From positions 301,149,357-301,213,356 of the forward strand of contig CM060709.1 in the NCBI GenBank assembly GCA_030686995.1: a stretch of 64,000 nt of DNA, read 5' to 3'. The translations under genes and the position numbers were made by a program. Shown piece by piece: positions 24,741-34,446 of the stretch. This DNA is from Artemisia argyi. Taxonomy: Eukaryota; Streptophyta; Magnoliopsida; Asterales; Asteraceae. The stretch's first letter is position 1, and each line of letters begins with the position of its first letter. The notes under the pieces are model-generated. The model was given only the letters and a program-made list of their open reading frames with translations. It was not told the DNA's origin and searched no databases.

Positions 24741-24849
24741 TGTGAAATTAGGGCTTGAATCGAATACTTGATTCTGAAAACCCTAATTTTTTTAAGTGAA
24801 AATGAGGATTTGTGTGATGAGATCGAGTGATGGAAGAAATAGATTTGGG

Positions 24850-25879
24850 GGTTGAAGATGCAAAGAAATAATAAAATATATGTGTGTTATTTTTAATCTT
24901 TATTTTATTTATTTATTTATTTATAGGAAAATAAATATGAATGCATAATGAGTAGATTTTTCCTTTGCTTTGTTTTATTTGCCTTTTTTACTTATTTAAG
25001 TTAGGTGTTGTTTGTTTATTACTCCGTAATACATCTTGAGTTTAAATCTGATTTGCATATTTGAATTTGAATTTGAATTTACGACAGAATACTCTAAATT
25101 TGAATGTATCATAAAACCTTTTAACTGTTTTCACAATTAAGAACGAGCAAGTTACGTGATATATTTTTTCATCCAGATCACCGCTTGTTAAGTTACAAAT
25201 GTGATCTTGGATAATATAAAAAACACATTTTTGTTTCACAATTAATATATTCTGAATGAAATAAATGTTTTTCCTTTGGATATGTTATTAACTTTATCAC
25301 GCCTACGGGTCTTATATATTTTACTCCAAAATTTGACTCTTATATAGTTCTCTTTTAACTTGTTTAAAAAAAACACATAAATATTATTTAATGAACGATA
25401 TAACATGAGTGAAAATATAAGTTAGCTAATTCATGTGTCATCTAGTCAATATGTAAACCTTATGTCATAGGTCACTAAGTTATTTTACAAACTTTATAAG
25501 TAGGAAAACGAAGTATAAAATGGGAGCTATCGGAAATCAATCTAGGTCAATTTGTTTCACCAACACCATACTACAAAGTGTGAAACCATTTGGCTAATGT
25601 TATATACTCCAAATGATTAAAAACAAAAATCTTTTTAGTAAATGCCCGAGACAATCACTATATCATGAATAATTTTTCCTCACACTCATTCTCTATAATC
25701 ACATTTTCTTCTAAAAATACACTGAATTAAAAAAGTACACATGTGTTCCGGTAAAAGGTTAACATGTTATGGTCAAAAGGCGTATTTGGTCATTTGTATG
25801 AATCACAATTCTTAATAAAGCAAAAATAAAGCTAACACTTAACTACAGCTGAATTACAAAAGTCCTTACAATCAATTGT

Positions 25880-25884
<5 letters not shown>
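24850..25884. other. Intergenic upstream of the coatomer gene
   Basis: Includes the coatomer promoter region; no clear TATA box was found on the minus strand just beyond 24840. No other gene seen. Confidence 0.4.

Positions 25885-25948
<64 letters not shown>
25885..25948. repeat. (AT)n microsatellite
   Basis: About 32 uninterrupted AT dinucleotides next to the left end of a MITE-like element. Confidence 0.97.
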
Positions 25949-25950
<2 letters not shown>

Positions 25951-25959
25951 TTTTTAGGC

Positions 25960-26318
25960 GGTATGTTTGGCTAAACGATCTGGAGCTGGAGCTTATATTA
26001 TAAGCCGAAAGTTAGAGTTTATATTTTTATAAAGTTGTTTGAGAAAATTAGTTACAATTTAAGCTTATTAATGTAAAATTATATAAAAATACATCAAATT
26101 AAATTTATAATATTTTAATCTCTTGCGTGTTAAACCATTATATTTTGAAAGGTATTTAAATAATTTGACTAACTATAATCTCCCATAAGCTTGTTTTAAT
26201 GGGCTTGAGTTTATGTATGCTTATGGCTTATAAAAGGTTCCACAAGTTATATGACAAACAAAGCTTATTTTATAAGCTTAAACCTCTATAAGCTTCTAAA
26301 AGTCTTGCGCCAAGCATA
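25960..26318. mobile_element. hAT-like MITE (TATGTTTGGC ends)
   Basis: Left end GTATGTTTGGCTAAAC and right end GCGCCAAGCATAA are inverted repeats (TATGTTTGGC against TATGCTTGGC). The interior has many AAGCTTATAAGC-like inverted motifs, as in the widespread plant hAT MITEs with TGTTTGGC ends. No clear 8-bp target duplication was found, so the boundaries are approximate and the element is probably old. Confidence 0.55.
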
Positions 26319-26423
26319 ATCATAAGTAACTCCTAAAGTTTATACAACTAGGAGTGAGTGAGCTTACATGTTGTTGTTGCTTTTACCTCCGTTTGTTTCA
26401 GTTCTTCTACGGTTCTTAATATA

Positions 26424-26665
26424 AAGTAAAGTAAAGTAACTCCCAATACCGTCTTTCACGGGTTATGAGTCCCAATACCGTTTTTCACGGTGTATGGGGG
26501 AGGTTGATATGTAGACAACCTTACCCCTACCTAAGGTAGAGAGGCTGTTTCCGGTTCTACCTAAGGTAGAAAAGGACCTCCAGCCTTTTGTAGGGAGTGA
26601 GGATCGAACCCTTGACCTCTTGGTTGAGAGGCAGGGGGTTTTCCAACTGATTCAACCCTACTTGT
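26424..26665 (-). mobile_element. tRNA-derived SINE (Au-like), 19-bp TSD
   Basis: Minus-strand SINE flanked by perfect 19-bp direct repeats ttctacggttcttaatata at 26405-26423 and 26666-26684. Reading on the minus strand it opens with a tRNA-like head with a B-box GGTTCGATCCTC. A body with GGGGTAAGGTTGTCTACAT resembles the body of plant Au SINEs. It ends in a TTACT-repeat tail rather than poly(A). The intact duplication shows the ends are exact. Confidence 0.9.
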
Positions 26666-26684
26666 TTCTACGGTTCTTAATATA

Positions 26685-27886
26685 TTTATAGTTAAAACTT
26701 TGTTTTCTTGATTTGACATTTTTATGGGTTTTAAATAAAAGATTATTAAATCAACGATATATTTGACTTTTCTTAAAGTTACAAAACGGTTCATATTTGG
26801 TAATATATACGTACACGGTTCCTAAAAGTAACACACTGCATTTAGTATTTATGTCTGGAATGAATATATTGGTCCTTTAGACAGTTAGAACTCAGAAATG
26901 CTATTGACTACATTCGTGTTCCCTTTAAGGTAATAGGCGAATGACTAATTATAAAGACAAACATCATTTCTCATAACTTTTCGTTCAGCAAATTAATTAC
27001 TTTTGTGTTTCCCTTCAGATATGCTATCGACTACATTTGTTTTCCTTTTAAAGTAAAAGGCGAATAACTGATAATAAAAACAAACATCATTTCTCAGAAC
27101 TTCTCGTTCAACAAATTAATTATGTTTGTGTTCCCTTTAAGGTAAAAGTGAAGGATCATTTATAAAAGCAAAATTATCTTAATTTTATTTTATGTTATCA
27201 GTAATGGTAAGAAACTAATTGTGTAATTTTATAATTTTTTTATTTATTTTATCATTTACTAGTTTTTAACCTCGTGCATACATAAGGCTGTTAAATATGA
27301 ATTTTTTAATAAACCTGTGTAATTTTATATTTTTTATTTATTTATTTTATCTCTATGCACGAGTTTTTACATTAAATTATTATTATGTATTAACATCGGT
27401 TAGTATTTTCTACATATTTTTGTTGGACGAAATATTTGACTTTCTTTAACTCACATGGTATTAGAGTGATGTTGTTTAAATTTAATTATTGATATAATGT
27501 TATAGATATTATGCGTGATTAATAGCACGTAATAATCCTTAAAAAATATTTTTTCAAATATCCCTATTTTAACTTTATAGATGAATTTTATGCGTCGTTG
27601 CTATATGTACAATAACAGTTATACTTATTATTGAAATATAGTTTAAATTCAGGAATGAACACTTATTATTGAAGATAAAAGTTGTTATTGAAATATAGTT
27701 TAAATTCGAGAGTTAACACTTATTATTGAAGATTAAACGAGTACCCGTCCATAGCAACGAGATTTTATAGCAACATATCAACCAGTTGAACCATTGCAAT
27801 CGAAAAAAAGGTAAATTTAAACCGGGTCAACCCAACGGATGGGTCAAAAAACAGGAGCCAACTTTGAAAATTGCTCATAATTAATT
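26685..27886. other. Intergenic, no gene seen
   Basis: AT-rich. A 60-80-bp segment with ctattgactacatttgtgtt...aaggtaaaaggcgaatgac recurs three times between about 26895 and 27150 in diverged form. No gene. Confidence 0.4.
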
Positions 27887-27894
27887 GTTTCAAC

Positions 27895-28278
27895 CAAGGT
27901 TTTCAAGATCGGGATCCTACCCAGGATCGTTTTCGTCTTTGCAAGATCGTGATCGTAAGATCAGATCGGGATCTTAAGATCTTACTATAATGTCATTTTC
28001 TTAATAGTTTTGTAATATTATACAAATTTATAAATTATTATATATCATAAACATAAAATTATATGAATGTTCCATCGAAATGTTGTCCTAAATTATGATT
28101 ATAAAATGTTTAATAAGATTAACATATTGTTTTTTAAATTCTACAAAAAATAATTCAGAAATTTGCTGTTTTTCAGTTTGTTATCATCTTAAGATTTCAA
28201 AAATCCTATTTAAGATCCGGATCGTTTTTGCTTTGCAGTATCGTAAAATCGTAAGATCCTAAGATCCTCACAACCATG
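27895..28278. mobile_element. Non-autonomous hAT element rich in AAGATC
   Basis: A 384-bp element with imperfect terminal inverted repeats CAAGGTTTTCAAGAT against CATGGTTGTGAGGAT (11 of 15 match). It is flanked by a perfect 8-bp target duplication gtttcaac (27887-27894 and 28279-28286). Both subterminal regions are packed with GATCGTAAGATC/AAGATCCTAAGATC motifs, presumably transposase-binding repeats. No transposase ORF. Confidence 0.85.
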
Positions 28279-28471
28279 GTTTCAACATTTTCTTTTAAAT
28301 TTTTTCAACCTTTAGTTTCTTTTGAAATTACTCGTAATTAATTGTTTCAATATTTTCTTTTTAATTTTTTCACATTTTACTTCTAGCTTTAACTATTTTT
28401 GTTTTATAAAAGAGTTAATGCTTGTTTTTTATCTTAAAGCAATTTTCATTAAAAATTGAAAAAGCAAACGC

Positions 28472-28545
28472 CGACCACAGTGGGAGTCGAACCCACGACC
28501 TTTTGATCCGAAGTCAAACGCGCTAATCCACTGCGCTATGCGGTC
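28472..28545 (-). tRNA. tRNA-Arg (UCG)
   Basis: A 74-nt minus-strand tRNA gene with full cloverleaf. Acceptor pairs GACCGCA with TGTGGTC and the discriminator is G. The D-arm A-box is TAGCGCAGTGG, and the T-arm B-box is GTGGGTTCGACTCCCAC. The anticodon loop CTTCGGA gives anticodon TCG (28511-28509) on a TTTGA/TCAAA stem. No intron, and CCA is not encoded, as expected for a nuclear gene. It reads CGA arginine codons. It has no SINE body attached and looks like a real gene rather than a retroposon head. Confidence 0.97.
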
Positions 28546-28832
28546 TCAACTGTAAACATTTTTCCAAATCTCCTTATTTATACGACTTCTACTTTATACA
28601 ATGAACATATATTGTTTTCATTTTCTTATGTAAAGTTCTTCAATAAAAACCGATAAGAGGTGAATAAAATAACATGATAGACACAAACTAACGAAACTAC
28701 ACTTCACATTTTAAGTGAAGCTAAAACGATAAAGCATTTATATATGAAACATAAACAAACGACTAAACATAATTAACTCTTATCCATCATTCGACACCAT
28801 AGCATGTACTAAAACCAACAAAGACCCTGCGA

Positions 28833-29212
28833 TCACGCATCACTAGTAAAAATGCTGACATCCGCGTTCTCCTTTGGCGGTATGTTCTTGCGGGCTTTCA
28901 TGACCTGCCTCGCTTTCTCACGATTCTTCAAATCTTCTTCTGTGTCCTTCCTCATCTCTTTATTGCGACAATCATCACTACAAAACGAGCGATCCCTGCA
29001 AAAACCTCAAAAATAAATTAGTTTCCATGTTAAAAAAAATCTAAAAAATCAATGTAGAACATGTACAATTTTACGAAAACAAATGAATATATAGATTATT
29101 ACTTGTAAAACATGATATCTTTTTTGCCAATTTCCTTCTTGCAAGTGAAGCAAAGCTTGAGGAATTCATTCATCATGTAGTCACATCTTGCAAGGAACAC
29201 ACCGTTCGACAT
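28833..29212 (-). CDS. Small FCS-like zinc finger (FLZ) protein
   Basis: Two coding exons (29212-29103 and 28995-28833) give 90 residues. Donor is TACAA|GTAATA, acceptor is TTTTTGCAG|GGATCG. A leader exon ends at 29410 (GCAG|GTATAA) and joins an acceptor TTTTCTAG at 29219-29218, six bases upstream of the ATG. The FLZ domain covers residues about 12-48: NEFLKLCFTCKKEIGKKDI, then FCSDDCR, so the four zinc cysteines are C-x2-C and C-x4-C within FCSDDC. FLZ proteins are plant-specific adaptors that bind SnRK1 kinase subunits; that role here is by family. The protein is short, with almost nothing before the domain and a K/R/E-rich tail after it. It is too short and too split to appear as a long open frame, but all junctions and the family motif agree. 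Confidence 0.88.
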
Positions 29213-29613
29213 GTATCCTAGAAAAGAAACACAATGAATATTTGATTAATCGTGCGATTAATTCTATGTCGATCGATTTAAAGCCATTGCATTCAAAACT
29301 TCATATAAAGGGCCTATAGCCCATGATTAATGTTTTAGATTATTAACTGAATTCCTGAAACAAACTTAAAAAGCTAGAAGTTAATAAACTGAAAGGAAGT
29401 GTGTTATACCTGCTAAAAATGCTAGAAAATGTGAATGTGATAGTTGAAATATGTTAAAGGGTTTGTGTATCTATCTTACTATATGTATAGTGGAAATAAA
29501 TACTCGTAGGATTCTTGCATCCATATGTATTTACTATTAGTCGGTGTGAAACTAAAAATAGCCGATATAGTGATATCATTACTAGCAAAACAAGGTGCTA
29601 AATGTGCTATAAG

Positions 29614-29683
29614 TTTTTTTTTTTCTTTTTTCTTTTTTCTTTTTTCTTTTTTCTTCTTCTTCTTCTTTTTTTTCATTTTGTCT
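29614..29683 (+). repeat. Pyrimidine (T/C) tract
   Basis: About 70 bp of T with scattered C on the plus strand, upstream of the FLZ gene. Any frames read through it encode only K/F runs and are not genes. Confidence 0.9.
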
Positions 29684-30078
29684 TTCCGTACTCGTCATAT
29701 CCTAACTTTGACAAAAAAAAAAGTACATTTATAATTCTTTTTCTCTTTTTAACTTTTCAGTCAACCTTAACTCATCATGCTCCTGAACATGTCCAAAACA
29801 ACTTTCTCATAAAAATGCGAAAAAAACAAGAAAATATATACATAGTGTTAGTGTTAGTGTTAGTCAGTACTAACCGGGTATTGCGACGGCAGATACTCTA
29901 TAAGTAAATATATTTTCAAGAAATGTTATACGAAAAATTATTATAGGATAATATTAAAATATAACAAGAAAATAAATATTATTAATTTATTATACAAACA
30001 TGTACTAATATAATGCTCGTGCAATGCAATAATGAAATCAGATAGTCTAAGAGCAAAATCACGTATTAATTGTAATTA

Positions 30079-30241
30079 GGGTTTTTCTAATGTGTGCCCT
30101 GGGGGCACACGTTAAGAACACCAAAAGGACAATGGGACCCACGAAAAAGTACATCCGGAGTCCGGATGTACTTTTTCGTGGGTCCCATTGTCCTTTTGGT
30201 GTTCTTAACGTGTGCCCCCAGGGCACACATTAGAAAAACCC
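30079..30241. mobile_element. Perfect foldback element, 9-bp TSD (MULE-like)
   Basis: A 163-bp palindrome with two 81-bp arms around one central G; I found no mismatch between the arms. Ends are GGGTTTTTCTAATGTG...CACATTAGAAAAACCC. It is flanked by 9-bp direct repeats ttgtaatta (30070-30078 and 30242-30250). A 9-bp duplication points to Mutator-like elements. Each arm holds a smaller hairpin (GTGCCC/GGGCAC). There is no coding capacity. Confidence 0.92.
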
Positions 30242-30250
30242 TTGTAATTA

Positions 30251-31475
30251 TAGTATAATAAAAGAATTCAATATAATATATCATTTGTTATACACAATCA
30301 TAAATTATTACAAAAATTACAAATATCATCATTCAATTAATTAATTGCATTCAAATATGTTTGTATATTAAAATCTTAAAAAGAGTAGTTATGGTTTTAG
30401 ACATGTTTTTGTTAAATCACATCGCGTTTTTTTATTTTTATTTTTTATTTTTTAATTTACATGTCTAAAAAAGTGCTTTAAAATGTTGTAACTAATAATA
30501 TTATGTTATAACCAACACAATGTCATAACAAGTAAGTGTGCTGGTTGAAAGTTGTAAAACTTTTTTATTTAGGAGATCCCAAATACATTTATATTATTTC
30601 CTTACCCAATGGCCAATAGTAGTACAAATATATACATGATACTATAACATATTAATGTATTTAAACTCCTTTTTTTCAAGATTAATAAACTTTGTTGTGA
30701 ATAACTGAAGATATGAAACCAAAAAATAATCATAACCTTAATTTACAGATTTGTCATTTGTCATAACACTTGACAAAGTTTTTTTTTTTTTTTTTTTTTT
30801 TTAACAATATTAATAGTGATACCAAGGAGAACAATAGCATGAAGCTAGCATTTAACTTTTGCGACGAGACTTAACCCACGAGGCCACAATCTCTTATTGT
30901 GGACATAAATATTTGTTTGTACCGCGCGCTTTTGTAACCCTTGTTACCTTATAATCCGGTGCGTTGTCATCCGTTATGCACCACTTTTATTATCGTGTGG
31001 AATTTGTCATGTGGAATCTTAAAGTCGTGTTTCAGTTCGTATATGCATCATGCCAAATCGGCAATAAGGAATTATTATTGTATTTTTAGAAATACGACTT
31101 ACTAACATGCGTAAAAAAAAATAAAAAAATAAAAAATGTATTTTTAGCAAATTCATCAATACAATTTTTTCATACACCTTTGAACATGCAACTGTGTACC
31201 ACAAAATAATCGGTGTCACGTAACATCTTGAACATTAAACACTTGACATCTTTCTACATCTTTAAATTGTATTTTTAGTATGATTCGCACCTACGACATA
31301 TCTCACATGAAAACTATGAGTCATTCATAGTTGTACTTTGCACATGTTTGCTGATTTCCTGGAAGTGCGGCGCACGTGGATATTCTTCCTGGCCCACGTA
31401 CCGGGAGGCAGTGCTATAGTGTCCGGCATTTTGTTCCGTCCGGTATATACCATCCGGACACATACGTCAACATGT
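30251..31475. other. No gene; probably includes the left LTR of Gypsy element G
   Basis: AT-rich with a T run at 30779-30802. The right part may be the 3' LTR of the minus-strand element G. Just inside the C run at 31476-31494, the minus strand begins TGTTGACGTATG and has a TATA-like GGTATATACC. The other end of this LTR and its partner could not be found in the window, so its extent is unknown. Confidence 0.3.
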
Positions 31476-31494
31476 CCCCCCCCCCCCCCCCCCC
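31476..31494. repeat. C19 run, possible polypurine tract of element G
   Basis: Nineteen consecutive C on the plus strand, hence G19 on the strand of element G, directly followed there by ACA then TGTTGACG. Position fits a polypurine tract before a 3' LTR. Length may be unreliable, since such runs are hard to sequence. Confidence 0.45.
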
Positions 31495-31763
31495 AGTGTT
31501 GAATTATCGAGTCACGAACCGATGATTCAATACTTCTATGCATGTGTTTTTCTTTCGAAACGAGGATGAGACTTCGGCTCAATTGCTTTTATTCGTTGGG
31601 CTATTACAGGTCCATTGAACTGATAACCCATGGGCCCTGGTTGGGCCTAGCTTAATGTCTTCGCGCCACGTCCCCCAAGTGCCTTGGTCGTGGACGGCTA
31701 AGATCATTATACGTCACCGTGCTTCTGACTGATGCGACGTTTCGCTTTACCCCATGCGTTCCC

Positions 31764-31773
31764 TATATATATA
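31764..31773 (+). promoter_or_regulatory. TATA box of the element G additional ORF
   Basis: TATATATATA followed by a leader-like stretch, a donor-like CCGAG|GTGAGT near 31869, a pyrimidine-rich tract ending CTTTAG, and then the ATG at 31928. This suggests that the additional ORF of element G has its own plus-strand promoter, opposite to the element's main transcript. Confidence 0.4.
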
Positions 31774-31981
31774 GTCCCTTTTGCTCCTCATTTTTACACA
31801 CAGTTAATACTTCTTATTATTGCTACTCCGGACGTCCTATTTCTTTAGCGAAGCATCTTCCGAGGTGAGTTCTTATCTTCCTTCCTTTAGTTTTATTACC
31901 GTTTCCTTCGGCCATCCTTTAGAGAACATGTCTGAAATCGTCCGGACGGGGGTTGTGGCCGCACCGCAAGTTAAGGCGGCC

Positions 31982-33388
31982 TGATGAGGCGAAAAATGAT
32001 CTGTTTTTAGGGGGTCATTTAAGCCCGGAATTAAGTTTATTTGATCAAATATTGCCCTAAATCGTTCCTTTTGTGATTTTAGGTACTTTGGGAGTGAAAT
32101 CTAGAAAAGGAAGCAATTCGGACATTTTTAGAGAATAAAAGTGAAGAAAACGCCAAAGTCTTAATTTTCCATGCTGGGAACAATAGGTGACGGCGTCAAG
32201 AGTAACTCCCTGACGGCGTCAAGAGCAAAATTCCATGACGATCCAGAAGAGATTTGACGGTGTCATGAAGGTAGGGCGTCAAGAGTTAAAGTCATGACGG
32301 CCTGGAAACGATTAAGTCTTGACGGCGTCAAATGTAGATCAAGGCAGTCCGAGAAGAGTTTTGGCGGCGAGGTGACGGCGTCACAATGTTTGTCTTGACG
32401 CCGTCAGACCCCTTTTCCTATATATAGTTTTCTAATTTTTACACATAAAAGAAAGAAGTTTTGGGAGAAACCCTAAGTACGATTTTGGTGTAACTTTACA
32501 GGTTTTTCAAGGGTTCCAACCCCTAGATACCTTGCATGTGTAATCAAGATAAGTGTTCTTTTAATTCAATCGATATGTCTATGTGTTGGTTGTCTATATC
32601 TTGTTCTTGTCTTAATTCCATCATGCTAGGCTAGATCTATCTTGTGTTTGCTTAGATCTAATGAAACCTAGATATTGATTATGTGTTGATTACTTGTTTA
32701 TTCTTGTCTTGGATGAATGATTTATATGTTAGGCTTAAGAAAACTGGCAGATCTCCAATTGGTAACATGCTTGAACGTCTTAAGAAACATGAACCGACGC
32801 GCACTAGGTCTTTATTGGTTGTATTTAATGCATGAGCCACTGTTTACAATCCCTATAGTTGTGCTGGGCATGGTGTAGGAGGAGATAAGAGCTCATAGAA
32901 TTGGGGAGTTAAGTGTGCCACCCCATGAATGGTATTAAGGAATACGATCCGTCATCCATGCAATTATAACAAGTAATTAACGTGTAAAAGATGTCTAGGG
33001 AGTAGTGAAATCTAAGTAAACACGTTTTCTCCAATTACTGCTCACAACTTTAGAATAATTTAGTTTAATTTCATTTTTAGTATTTTATTTTGATTGCATC
33101 TTAGTATTGGGTTAGTTGAATAGCAATTAATTCCGCCCAAATCCTTCAAACCCGAGATTTTTAATTGCTTTCTAAAAAAATATAAAAATACAAAAATAAT
33201 CATCCCTCACCTTTAGAACTCGTATTTAGGCTTTCTAATCCTAGCGACACTATTCATAAGCTGAACAATCAATCCCCCGGTACTTGTCACTATACTATAC
33301 TACAACGATCAGGTACACTGCCTGGTGGGGGTTGTAAGCTTCTCAAGATCCCTTGAGAGGTAAAGCCTGGTGCGATTCCCACGTATCA
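31982..33388 (+). repeat. Element A left LTR
   Basis: 1407 bp, TGATGAGGCGAAAA...CCCACGTATCA. A TATA-like CCTATATATAG lies after a cluster of TGACGGCGTCA motifs (about 32190-32410). It is followed by the primer-binding site. Same family as the LTRs of element B. Confidence 0.9.
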
Positions 33389-33394
33389 AGTTTT

Positions 33395-33412
33395 TGGCGC
33401 CGCAGCCCGGGG
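33395..33412 (+). other. Primer-binding site of element A
   Basis: TGGCGCCGCAGCCCGGGG six bases after the LTR. The first eight bases match the complement of the 3' end of plant tRNA-Asp (TGGCGCCG...), the primer usual for Athila/Tat Gypsy elements; the remainder is diverged. Confidence 0.65.
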
Positions 33413-33549
33413 AATAGTTATTGTCTAGGTTAGAATTTCTTTTTATTAGGTCTACTTGCTAGATTCCTTTCTAGTAAGATTTTATTTTTATTTTTAGGTT
33501 TTCTTTAGTCTATCTTAATTCTTTGTACCTTTGTTCGTAAACTATTTCG

Positions 33550-34446
33550 ATGGATAACAATAACATTGATCGTTTGATTCCTGTTATTCGTGTTTTTCGT
33601 CGTAGGATTTTCCAAATGCCCGCCCCACTCCCTTTAGTTGAGAATGAGAACCCACCTAACCGTTCGCCCAACCACCACTTTGACAATAATTCTGAGTTAG
33701 AGGAGTCAGATCATGATGATGACCGTAGGGCTAGTCCCTTTTACTATTCAGACTCCGACGAGGATCTTGATGACGGTGATGTGATTAATGAGAATAGGAT
33801 GGAAGAAGAAATAAACCCTCTTAGGTATATCGACCCTAGGACTAGGATTGAGTGTGATAACTCATTCAACATGCAATTTCCTTGTAAGATCGGATTTAAG
33901 AGCTTTAACGCCTATCTTAACTCATCTCTCTCAATGAACATAATCTCGCGCAATGAATATAATAAAATCATGGTAGATGAGTTAGAATACAAAGGGGAAA
34001 ATATTGTGGCTAGGGCAATACCATTGCATGTGTTTGTAGGAAGTTTGGTTTATCTTGTTGAGTTCATGGTTATGGAGAATCTAGGAGAATTTATTGATGA
34101 TAAATTGACCCAAGTTGTGTTTGGAAGACCTTTCAAACGGTTGACCAACCTCGATGAAAAACTCATAGAAGGGTTAATTACATTCTCGGATGGGGATGAA
34201 GATTTTGTCTATCAAATGCCCCGCACACACCCTAGGTTCAAGGACTTCTCCATGGAAAAATGTAGTAGGTATCCGCCTATAGAGATGTTAAGTGAAAATG
34301 ATAAGAGAAAAGGACTTAAGTATACTCATGAAAAGAATAAAAGATACTATCGCGGGTGCCTAGAATTAGGGGATGATTATAAGAAAGACGAGGCGACTAT
34401 TAGATGGCTCACACTTGGTTATGTGAGCATAAGCGATACACGTTAA
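33550..34446 (+). CDS. Element A ORF, degenerate protease-like protein
   Basis: Uninterrupted 298-codon frame. Residues about 100-298 align with the C-terminal part of the element B gag protein, the retropepsin-like segment that follows the zinc knuckle in Athila gag-pol. Shared pieces include CKIGF/CNIGH, MNIISRNEYN/VNIMSRTYYN, a GRPF/EKPF block, VYQMP/AYQMP and a YY-G-CLELG/FYKECLQLG end. The capsid and zinc-knuckle parts are absent; residues 1-100 are acidic low-complexity (ESDHDDD, DSDEDLDDGD). The protease motif that is D-[ST]-G in active enzymes reads LNSSLSMNII, so no catalytic Asp remains. The protein has therefore kept its frame without capsid or protease activity. Function unknown. 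Confidence 0.7.
   Translation: MDNNNIDRLIPVIRVFRRRIFQMPAPLPLVENENPPNRSPNHHFDNNSELEESDHDDDRRASPFYYSDSDEDLDDGDVINENRMEEEINPLRYIDPRTRIECDNSFNMQFPCKIGFKSFNAYLNSSLSMNIISRNEYNKIMVDELEYKGENIVARAIPLHVFVGSLVYLVEFMVMENLGEFIDDKLTQVVFGRPFKRLTNLDEKLIEGLITFSDGDEDFVYQMPRTHPRFKDFSMEKCSRYPPIEMLSENDKRKGLKYTHEKNKRYYRGCLELGDDYKKDEATIRWLTLGYVSISDTR

Noticed and set aside
29479..29907. Open frames rich in K or F across the T/C tract
   Set aside because: They are translations of a simple repeat with no protein-like sequence beyond it.
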